Source of the DNA: Planctomycetaceae bacterium
GTDB lineage: Bacteria; Planctomycetota; Planctomycetia; Pirellulales; UBA1268
Length of the DNA stretch: 5,232 bases
Direction of reading: 5' to 3'
Assembly (NCBI GenBank): GCA_030616935.1
Contig: JAUWWJ010000156.1
Span: 1-5,232 of the forward strand
Shown in pieces: positions 1 through 5,232 of this stretch. The first letter of the stretch is position 1, and every line of letters begins with the position of its first letter. The notes beneath the pieces are model-generated. The model was not told the origin of the DNA, did no database searches, and worked only from the letters and a program-made list of their open reading frames with translations. The position numbers and the translations under genes were made by a program.

Positions 1-1
1 A

Positions 2-337
2 ACGTGTGGTGTCGAGCCAACATGTGGTTGCGAGCCTACTTGCGGTTGCGAAGCTGCCTGTGAGCCTGCCTGTGGCTGCGAGCCAAGCTGTGGTTGTGAG
101 TCTGCTTGCTGCGACTCCGGTTGCTGCGAACAGAAGCATTGCGGCAAGATTCGTGCTTGGTTTGCCAAGCTTCACCAAGCAAAGATGGCCCGTCGAGCAC
201 AAAGAAGTTGCTGTGAGCCAACTTGTGGGTGTGAACCAACTTGCGGATGTGAGCCAGCTTGCGAGCCAGCTTGCGGATGTGAGCCAACCTGCGGATGTGA
301 ACCAACCTGTGGTTGCGAGCCATCTTGCGGAATCTAA
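2..337 (+). CDS. Cysteine-rich CGCEPT-repeat protein, 3' part only (start lies before the window)
   Basis: The frame starting at base 2 stays open to the TAA at 335-337 and gives 111 residues, 29 of them Cys. It has two arrays of a six-residue unit, C-G-C-E-P-[TAS]: visible residues 2-43 and 70-110. They are separated by a basic stretch (about 45-68) rich in K, R, H, A and Q that could form a helix. Third codon positions vary between units while Cys, Glu and Pro are kept, which supports this frame over the overlapping ones. Any start codon or signal peptide lies outside the window. Such proteins are frequent in Planctomycetes, where they are mostly hypothetical. Plausible roles are a disulfide-linked surface protein or metal binding, but nothing here decides it. 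A strong terminator follows 55 bases after the stop. Confidence is high for the coding frame and low for function. Confidence 0.85.
   Translation, partial: TCGVEPTCGCEPTCGCEAACEPACGCEPSCGCESACCDSGCCEQKHCGKIRAWFAKLHQAKMARRAQRSCCEPTCGCEPTCGCEPACEPACGCEPTCGCEPTCGCEPSCGI
5..130 (+). repeat. Left array of degenerate 18-bp repeats (CGCEPT units)
   Basis: Units of pattern TGY-GGN-TGY-GAR-CCN-NCN start at 5, 23, 41, 71 and 89, with a short 12-bp unit (CEPA) at 59-70. The first unit has GTC (Val) where the others have a Cys codon. The array ends in a CCDSGCCE variant. It may extend left of the window. Confidence 0.85.
209..331 (+). repeat. Right array of 18-bp repeats (CGCEPT units)
   Basis: Full 18-bp units start at 224, 242, 272, 290 and 308. 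A 12-bp unit (CEPA) lies at 260-271 and a 15-bp entry unit (CCEPT) at 209-223. Units 272-289 and 290-307 differ at one base (GAG versus GAA), pointing to recent duplication or homogenisation. The order of unit types matches the left array at an offset of 201 bp. Confidence 0.85.
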
Positions 338-391
338 ATCAGCGTGACTTCTGAACTGTTCCCCGATAGTTCAGTAACTATGCCACATCGA

Positions 392-427
392 CCCGGCCGG
401 ATACCATCCGGCCGGGTTTTTCTTTTT
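392..427 (+). terminator. Strong intrinsic terminator of the Cys-rich gene
   Basis: A perfect 11-bp stem (392-402 with 406-416, sequence CCCGGCCGGAT) closes a 3-nt loop and is followed directly by a T-rich tract (417-427, ten T with one C). On the opposite strand the hairpin has no T tract, so it should act only for rightward transcription and not for trxB. Confidence 0.93.
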
Positions 428-469
428 GGAACCAGTGGTTCTTCCTGAGCCAATTCATTTCAAGAATTA

Positions 470-492
470 TCGATATGAACCGGTTCTATCGA
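470..492. repeat. Imperfect palindrome TCGATA-t-GAACCGGTTC-TATCGA downstream of trxB
   Basis: Arms 470-481 and 482-492 are complementary over 11 bp with one unpaired T at 476. The core GAACCGGTTC (477-486) is a perfect 10-bp palindrome. As RNA it could fold into a hairpin with a CCGG loop about 33 nt past the trxB stop, but no convincing T run follows on the minus strand, so it would be a weak terminator at best. It could instead be a protein-binding site or a 3'-end stabilising hairpin. Confidence 0.5.
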
Positions 493-524
493 CTAGAAAC
501 TGTGACTCTTGAACGCCAGACAGC

Positions 525-1583
525 CTACTCGTGTTCAGCCAGCCATCTTTCGGCATCAAGAGCCGCCATGCAGCCGGTGCCAGCTGCCGAAATAGCTTGG
601 CGGTAATAATCGTCAGCTACGTCGCCAGCTGCAAAGACACCCTCAACATTCGTCGATGTACGAAAGTAGTTTTGCCAAACAATATATTTCTTCTGATTGA
701 GTTCCAATTGGCCATCCAGAAATGCCGTATTTGGCGTATGACCTATTGCCAGAAATACACCCGCTGCAGGTACTGTGGTTTCTTCACCCGATTCTGTTGT
801 ACTTTGCAAGCGAACACCGGTGACACCATCATTGTCATCACCGAGAACTTCCACCAGTTGCGAATTAAAATGAATCTCTATTTTCTCACTATCAATCGCT
901 CGTTTTGCCATAATCTTGCTCGCACGTAATTCATCTCTCCGGTGAATAAGATGTACTCGGCTTGCAAACTTTGTGAGATACGTGGCTTCTTCAACAGCTG
1001 AATCTCCACCACCAACTACAACGAGTTCTTTATCTCGAAATCTTGGAAGCGCTCCATCACAGACTGCACAGGCACTGACTCCACGATTCTTAAAACGTTC
1101 TTCACTCTCCAATCCAAGCCAATTGGCACTTGCACCTGTTGCAACAATCACACTCTGTGATTGTATTTCACCACCACCTGCTCGCGTCAGAGTAAATGGC
1201 CTTTCAGAAAAATCGACCTTCTGAATATCGTCGGTAATGACACGGGTACCAAAGTTGACTGCCTGTTGTCGCATCAGTTCCATTAGCTCCGGGCCCGTCA
1301 CACCTTCACCAGCGTGGGGAGCCATCATCATTCGACGATCTTCAGGGAGTGCTGAATCTAGAAATGCAGCCAGATCACCCGCCGGGAAGCCAGCATAGTT
1401 CTCTACTTCACTTGTTAGCGCTAACTGGCCAAGCGGCAAGGTTCCCGCCATACGGTTCTCTTCAGTAATAGCCCCCTCAAAAACAAGTGGCTTCAACTGG
1501 GCTCTAGCGGCATATGTTGCGGCGCACCAACCTGCTGGGCCGCTCCCAATGATGACTACATTCTCGAGTGAATCTTCTGACAT
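525..1583 (-). CDS. trxB: Thioredoxin reductase (NADPH), FAD flavoprotein
   Basis: This cytoplasmic enzyme passes electrons from NADPH through FAD and a redox disulfide to thioredoxin. The order of motifs is typical: FAD-binding GSGPAG at residues 13-18, active-site CAVC at 172-175 followed by DGA, the NADPH-domain [10 protein letters not shown] at 191-200, HRRDELR at 214-220 whose arginines fit binding of the NADPH 2'-phosphate, and the C-terminal FAD motif [14 protein letters not shown] from 317, ending in AALDAERWL. At 352 residues it is longer than the usual 310-320. Compared with the remembered E. coli protein, the excess falls in two insertions (about 38-50 and 70-94), both before the CxxC. 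The ATG is preceded by GGGAG (minus strand, 1594-1590) with 6 nt spacing, and the FAD motif sits at the expected distance from it. The neighbour on the right is divergent. Family assignment is very secure. Confidence 0.97.
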   Translation of the reverse strand: MSEDSLENVVIIGSGPAGWCAATYAARAQLKPLVFEGAITEENRMAGTLPLGQLALTSEVENYAGFPAGDLAAFLDSALPEDRRMMMAPHAGEGVTGPELMELMRQQAVNFGTRVITDDIQKVDFSERPFTLTRAGGGEIQSQSVIVATGASANWLGLESEERFKNRGVSACAVCDGALPRFRDKELVVVGGGDSAVEEATYLTKFASRVHLIHRRDELRASKIMAKRAIDSEKIEIHFNSQLVEVLGDDNDGVTGVRLQSTTESGEETTVPAAGVFLAIGHTPNTAFLDGQLELNQKKYIVWQNYFRTSTNVEGVFAAGDVADDYYRQAISAAGTGCMAALDAERWLAEHE

Positions 1584-1605
1584 TCCTTACTCCCTTGGGA
1601 TTACT

Positions 1606-1616
1606 CACGCGGCGTG
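1606..1616. promoter_or_regulatory. Palindrome CACGC-G-GCGTG upstream of trxB (possible operator)
   Basis: A perfect 5+1+5 inverted repeat lies 22 bp upstream of the trxB ATG. Further GCGTG copies occur at 1675-1679 and 1694-1698, the latter within GCGT-GT-ACGC (1694-1703). A short palindrome can arise by chance, so the operator role is only inferred. Confidence 0.3.
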
Positions 1617-1879
1617 CTCTCACTATTGTGCCCACACCGACGTTCTCAAAATAATTTTTGCTGCTCGCATGATAGCGTGAAACACACATTCCTGCGTGTA
1701 CGCGTCATCTCGAAAAATTCTTGTTACTTTTGTCACCCGTTTCAGCACAACACACTCGCACCAGCACTTTTGTTTCCCTCCCTCCAATTTCAACCAGTTT
1801 TTGGGCTGCTTACCCCACCCAGGAGGCAATGGATTAGTACAAAAAAAGCAACCACCCCTAGCGGACAATCTATCGTTTT

Positions 1880-1907
1880 TTGTAATTTTGACGCACGGCG
1901 GTATAAT
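1880..1907 (+). promoter_or_regulatory. Sigma-70-type promoter for the PAS-AraC gene
   Basis: A consensus TATAAT lies at 1902-1907. The best -35 candidate is TTGTAA at 1880-1885 (4 of 6 matches) with a 16-bp spacer. Transcription would begin near 1913-1915, giving a leader of about 28 nt to the ATG at 1942. A TTGACG at 1888-1893 is only 8 bp from the -10 and is too close to serve as its -35. Confidence 0.6.
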
Positions 1908-1941
1908 GCACTGTTGTTCTTACTATCACTGGGGTGTAAAA

Positions 1942-2688
1942 ATGGCACGGAAACTACACGAATTCATGAGTGTCGATCAGGTTTCTGGACTGTTTAATGC
2001 AATCCCTGATGTGTCCTTCTTTGTAAAAGATCGGCAAAGCCAGTTTGTCCATGTCAATGACTGCTTTGTGCGCCTTCATGGATTCTCAGATGCATCTGAC
2101 ATGATTGGAAAGCAAGATTTTGATTTTCATCCACCCGCTCTCGCTGCGGAATATTTTGCAGAAGATAATCGAGTCATGGAATCCGGAAACCCAGTCTACG
2201 ATCAGACTGAATTGGTCACGCATCACTCTGGCATGCCTCGGTGGTACCTTATCACTAAATTGCCTCTTTCAGACTCTCAGAACAACATCATTGGCTTAGC
2301 TGGCGTCATGAGACAAATTGATCAGCCAGGCGACAACGCTCCTAACGATTATCAGCGTTTGACTCCGTCTCTTGAGTACGCTTTTAACAATTGCTGCCAC
2401 AATGTAAGCATACCTGAAATGGCAAAAAAGTCTGATCTCTCCACGAGCCAACTTCAACGAGACTTTCGTAAATTATTTCGGATGAGTCCGGGGGAATACG
2501 TTATGCGTCTTCGTCTTCAACTTGCTCAACGACAACTTATTAATTCAAACAACGCGGTTGGAAAGATCGCTTCGGACTGTGGTTTTTTTGATCAAAGTCA
2601 CTTCACTCGTGCCTTCCGAAAACACACTGGCCTTGCACCTTCGCAATACCGTAGTAAAGCATGGATGCAAAACACTCCTAAAGAATAG
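1942..2688 (+). CDS. PAS-domain AraC/XylS-family transcriptional regulator
   Basis: Residues about 14-127 read as a single PAS domain (IPDVSFFVKDRQSQFVHVN..., ending near IIGLAGVMRQID). Residues about 143-238 form an AraC-type DNA-binding domain with two helix-turn-helix units: SIPEMAKKSDLSTSQLQRDF (156-175) and about 205-225, closing with the family signature SHFTRAFRKHTGLAPSQYR (219-237). The N-terminal PAS replaces the cupin-like sensor of classical AraC proteins, so the signal could be a small ligand or cofactor; it cannot be read from sequence. I chose the ATG at 1942 (248 residues). The frame is open back to an ATG at 1696, but that extension is low in family-like sequence and spans the TATAAT at 1902-1907, while GGGG at 1931-1934 is well spaced for 1942. 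An ATG at 1906 overlaps the -10 box. Targets are unknown; divergent trxB and its own gene are natural candidates. The 3' end overlaps the convergent U32 gene. Confidence 0.9.
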   Translation: MARKLHEFMSVDQVSGLFNAIPDVSFFVKDRQSQFVHVNDCFVRLHGFSDASDMIGKQDFDFHPPALAAEYFAEDNRVMESGNPVYDQTELVTHHSGMPRWYLITKLPLSDSQNNIIGLAGVMRQIDQPGDNAPNDYQRLTPSLEYAFNNCCHNVSIPEMAKKSDLSTSQLQRDFRKLFRMSPGEYVMRLRLQLAQRQLINSNNAVGKIASDCGFFDQSHFTRAFRKHTGLAPSQYRSKAWMQNTPKE

Positions 2689-5191
2689 CGAGCGGGTTTC
2701 GTCGCTCTTCTAGTGTTCCGCGAGTAACCCCGATACGATTTGCTGCTCTGAGTTTTGCCCACACTTCCCGTCCAGTAACTTCACCAACCAGAAGCTTTCT
2801 GTATGCTTCAAGAATACCTGCCATTTCTTCTTGACTTTGATTCAGCATTTCAATCCGCAGGTGCTTCACTCCTTTACTAATGAGTTGCGTCACCACTTCT
2901 GCCCCACTTTGTGGCACAGCATTGAAAAGCGTATTGCGACAACCAACATCAGCAGTCAGCAGATGATCGACAGCGATTCTATCCCGCAACTGCACAACGT
3001 GATCATCACACGGCCTGCCGCAGTTTGTCTTATTTGTACCGGGAGAAAGAACCGAGCAGAACACACAATGCTCCATATGGAACATTGGCATATGCTGATG
3101 AATGACGACTTCGAGAAGATTCCCCGCCACCGCTGAGGTCAAATTCACCAACTGTTCACGATTGCAATCATAGGAAACTGCAATTCGTTCAACACCCTGT
3201 TGCTTAAAGAACTCAACAGTGAGCGGATTTGTTGCATTAAATGAAAAGTCAGCAGTGACTGGAATACGCTTGTCCCTGAAATATTCGAGGCCACTGAAAT
3301 TACGTGCGAGCATACCGGCCGGATCAAACTTGGCTAACGAACTAAATATTCCCATCTCAGATGGTTTTTGTATGCGTGGTGTGGCAATAAATAACTGAGC
3401 ATTTTCTTGCTTCGCCATTTCCACAGCTTCCCGATACTGCCGAATGTCTGAGAAATCTGCTACAAGATTCCTCTCCCCTAGCTGAAGTACTGAGTGCAAC
3501 TGCTTTAACGTTCGCACCATGACATGCAACGTTGGCTCGATACTGCTGGCTTGCTCAATAGTTTTTTTTGGTGAACCAGTCGACACAACTTTCTGAACGA
3601 CACTGGTGATATCTTTTACGCGTTGGCGAATCGGCCGAGAAATAACCAAGTCTTCGAGTGCTGCAATCAACTTTTTGCGAAGGCTCCCCAAGACACTAAA
3701 TGGTGCCATCGGATTGCCTGTAATCGTGGATTCGATACCACTTAGCATAAATGGTGTTCCACCAAGACGGCCAAGCTGTTCTTCAAGCACGTTGTGCGTC
3801 AATGGATGCCGCTTGGCCTCTGCCAATTCTATCTCGGTATTGACATGACAGCTTAGGCCGTTGGGAAGTGTTGCCGTGACGTGCAATGGCTCACCAACAT
3901 GAGCTATGACTTCAAGGCTAATGGGCTGTTGCCTTTGCAGGTTATTTGCCTGAAAAGACTTTCGTAGACGCTGCGTCACTTGTGGATCATCGGTCTTCCA
4001 TACCTGCGACCCCATTTCAATCGCATCGAAATCGATGGCATCTCGGCCAAATGCAAGTTCAACAACGCCATGACTTACAGATTCTGTGAGTGAACGACCA
4101 TGATGAAATACCTCATAGACCCTGGCTCCCTGGGACGCTGCGTCAGCCGAGGTATCAAAAGCGACGCCATCTCCTCGCTTCACTGGCGCGGTGAGTTGAA
4201 CCGCAATACGTTCGTGTGAAATGCCACATATCTGGCCAAGTACTACACCACGTTTTGCACTGCTTGTCGCCGGAACAAGCATTTTGTGATCACAGCCATT
4301 GAGCCAGCCCGGAGAGAATCCACGTGAGAAAGTGAGCTCCATTTCCTCAATCTGCTTTGGCTCAAAATTGACCGAACTTCCAGATACAGCTGAATCAATA
4401 GCTTGCCGGTAATTCCGTGTAATTGAGGCGACATACTCAGGCGCTTTCAGCCGCCCTTCTATCTTCAGTGAAGTCACTCCAGCGGCTACAAGTTCAGGCA
4501 CAAGGGCAAAGCCTGCTAAATCCTGTGGCGACAACAGGTACTTTTGATTCCCTAAGTCAACGTGTTCTCCATCACAAATAACCTCATATGGGAGTCTGCA
4601 CGCCTGAGCACATTGACCACGATTTGCACTTCGACCACCCAATGATTCACTGGTCAGGCATTGTCCGGAATAGGCTACGCACAGCGCACCATGAACGAAC
4701 ACCTCCAGAGGCATGTCGGTGCTTGCCGCTATATCTTTTATTTCAGAAATTGATAACTCTCGTGCAAGGACAACCCGTTGTGCACCAATCTTTTCAGCCA
4801 GTCGGATTGTTTCTGCACTGGTTAGGGTCATCTGAGTCGATGCATGAACCGGCAATTCAGGGCAGATCTCTTTCGCAAGACACGCTGCACCTACGTCTTG
4901 CAAAAGAACTGCATCAGTCCCAGCATCGGAAAGAGCAGCAAGTGTTTCTGCAAATTGCTGCAACTCTTCCGTAAAGATCAAAGTATTCAGCGTGACGTAG
5001 CCTCGAACACCATACCGATGCAGAAACTGAATCACTCTGGGCAATTCCTCAAGTGAAAAATTCTCTGCTCGAGCCCGTGCATTGAAACCAGAGTTCAGGC
5101 CGAAATACACTGCATCAGCCCCGTTTGCAACTGCTGCACGCAAGCATTCAAAATTTCCAGCTGGTGCAAGGAGTTCAATTTTTGTTTGCAT
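2678..5191 (-). CDS. Long U32-family protein (RlhA/YegQ-like, DUF3656-type architecture)
   Basis: The N-terminus (ELLAPAGNFECLRAAVANGA, residues 6-25) and the U32 signature at residues 163-181 (EVFVHGALC, then YSGQC) identify a peptidase U32 family protein. Characterised relatives are RNA or quinone modification enzymes: RlhA makes 5-hydroxycytidine in 23S rRNA, TrhP (YegQ) acts in tRNA wobble uridine hydroxylation, and UbiU/UbiV hydroxylate ubiquinone precursors using an Fe-S cluster. C171, C178, C194 and C198 are likely cluster ligands, though the fourth is uncertain. IEGRLKAPEYV (244-254) is a further conserved block. At 837 residues it exceeds E. coli RlhA (about 650). After a middle region (about 310-520) that fits DUF3656, a second barrel-like part (about 550-800) carries its own cysteines, C709, C712, C724, C728 and C751. 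RlhA-like rRNA hydroxylation is the best guess; proteolysis is unlikely. The ATG is at 5191, directly before the conserved N-terminus, but its ribosome-binding site is weak. Confidence 0.93.
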   Translation of the reverse strand: MQTKIELLAPAGNFECLRAAVANGADAVYFGLNSGFNARARAENFSLEELPRVIQFLHRYGVRGYVTLNTLIFTEELQQFAETLAALSDAGTDAVLLQDVGAACLAKEICPELPVHASTQMTLTSAETIRLAEKIGAQRVVLARELSISEIKDIAASTDMPLEVFVHGALCVAYSGQCLTSESLGGRSANRGQCAQACRLPYEVICDGEHVDLGNQKYLLSPQDLAGFALVPELVAAGVTSLKIEGRLKAPEYVASITRNYRQAIDSAVSGSSVNFEPKQIEEMELTFSRGFSPGWLNGCDHKMLVPATSSAKRGVVLGQICGISHERIAVQLTAPVKRGDGVAFDTSADAASQGARVYEVFHHGRSLTESVSHGVVELAFGRDAIDFDAIEMGSQVWKTDDPQVTQRLRKSFQANNLQRQQPISLEVIAHVGEPLHVTATLPNGLSCHVNTEIELAEAKRHPLTHNVLEEQLGRLGGTPFMLSGIESTITGNPMAPFSVLGSLRKKLIAALEDLVISRPIRQRVKDITSVVQKVVSTGSPKKTIEQASSIEPTLHVMVRTLKQLHSVLQLGERNLVADFSDIRQYREAVEMAKQENAQLFIATPRIQKPSEMGIFSSLAKFDPAGMLARNFSGLEYFRDKRIPVTADFSFNATNPLTVEFFKQQGVERIAVSYDCNREQLVNLTSAVAGNLLEVVIHQHMPMFHMEHCVFCSVLSPGTNKTNCGRPCDDHVVQLRDRIAVDHLLTADVGCRNTLFNAVPQSGAEVVTQLISKGVKHLRIEMLNQSQEEMAGILEAYRKLLVGEVTGREVWAKLRAANRIGVTRGTLEERRNPLAIL

Positions 5192-5198
5192 TCTGCAC

Positions 5199-5226
5199 AG
5201 TATAGTTCCCTTCGCTTATTAACCAA
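5199..5226 (-). promoter_or_regulatory. Possible promoter of the U32 gene
   Basis: On the minus strand TATACT (5204-5199) matches the -10 consensus at 5 of 6 positions, with a poor -35 TTGGTT (5226-5221) 16 bp upstream. Initiation would fall at about 5192, almost on the ATG, implying a leaderless or near-leaderless message. The only purine-rich Shine-Dalgarno-like stretch (GAAGGGAA) lies about 14-16 nt from the ATG, farther than usual. The region is cut by the window end, so a promoter further upstream is possible. Confidence 0.3.
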
Positions 5227-5232
5227 AAAAAT

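Larger units (their letters stand above)
1584..1941. other. Divergent intergenic region between trxB and the PAS-AraC gene
   Basis: This 358-bp stretch holds no convincing gene. It contains the trxB ribosome-binding site (1590-1594), GCGTG/CACGC motifs at 1606-1703, and the promoter and ribosome-binding site of the rightward regulator (1880-1934). No clear trxB promoter was found: a TATCAT on the minus strand at 1674-1669 resembles a -10 box but has no matching -35. The middle part (about 1740-1860) is pyrimidine-rich and shows nothing recognisable. Confidence 0.6.

Noticed and set aside
6..347. Open frames on both strands across the repeat region (plus 6-347, minus 36-323)
   Set aside because: They are by-products of the repetitive Cys-rich gene. 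Their proteins are low-complexity, whereas the frame from base 2 keeps Cys-Gly-Cys-Glu-Pro despite wobble changes.
477..486. GAACCGGTTC as a LexA box
   Set aside because: The Gram-positive LexA site has GAAC-N4-GTTC; here the half-sites are only 2 bp apart, and no SOS-type gene is adjacent.
1669..1674. TATCAT on the minus strand as the trxB -10 box
   Set aside because: It matches at 5 of 6 bases, but no -35-like hexamer lies 16-18 bp upstream, so it is not better than chance.
1696..1941. 82-residue N-terminal extension of the PAS-AraC protein
   Set aside because: The extension shows no domain-like sequence, contains the promoter of the gene, and has no clear ribosome-binding site. The ATG at 1942 is better supported.
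1614..1997. Small plus-strand frame, and a minus-strand frame at 1623-1868, in the intergenic region
   Set aside because: Their compositions are not protein-like and no start signal is evident. The plus frame also runs into the real regulator gene in another frame.
2682..2711. Imperfect hairpin (AGAA-t-AGCGA with TCGCT-c-TTCT) as a terminator for the regulator gene
   Set aside because: The stem is short and mismatched, the loop is about 10 nt, and no T run follows on the plus strand.
4588..4974. Plus-strand open frame inside the U32 gene
   Set aside because: It lies opposite the conserved U32 signature region and has no recognisable domain. It is a shadow of the real gene.
2678..5191. Naming the U32 protein a collagenase or protease
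   Set aside because: The family name is historical. Characterised close relatives are hydroxylation enzymes for RNA or quinones, and no protease catalytic motif is visible.

Overview
The window looks like a piece of a planctomycete chromosome, probably of the Pirellulaceae/Rhodopirellula type. This is inferred from three things: a very cysteine-rich CGCEPT-repeat protein of the sort common in those genomes, a thioredoxin reductase with extra loops, and a short PAS-AraC regulator beside a long two-barrel U32 protein. Base composition is near 50% GC throughout, and I see no mobile element, tRNA, rRNA or CRISPR array.

Layout from left to right: (1) 2-337, plus strand, is the 3' end of a gene for a Cys-rich repeat protein (29 Cys in 111 visible residues), closed by a strong intrinsic terminator at 392-427. 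(2) 428-524 is a short gap rich in inverted repeats. (3) 525-1583, minus strand, is a complete NADPH thioredoxin reductase (trxB). (4) 1584-1941 is a divergent intergenic region with a good promoter for the rightward gene and GCGTG/CACGC motifs near trxB. (5) 1942-2688, plus strand, encodes a PAS-domain AraC-type regulator. (6) 2678-5191, minus strand, encodes an 837-residue U32 protein related to RlhA/YegQ. It overlaps the regulator gene tail-to-tail by 11 bp. (7) 5192-5232 holds the U32 gene's upstream region.

The genes do not form one operon. The Cys-rich gene and trxB converge, trxB and the regulator diverge from a shared intergenic region, and the regulator and U32 genes converge and overlap. 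A redox theme (thiol-rich protein, thioredoxin reductase, a PAS sensor, a probable Fe-S U32 enzyme) is suggestive but is inference from proximity only. The most interesting points are the block-duplicated Cys-rich repeat architecture, the second cysteine cluster in the C-terminal half of the U32 protein, and the insertions in TrxB. None of these amounts to a clearly new system on sequence reading alone.
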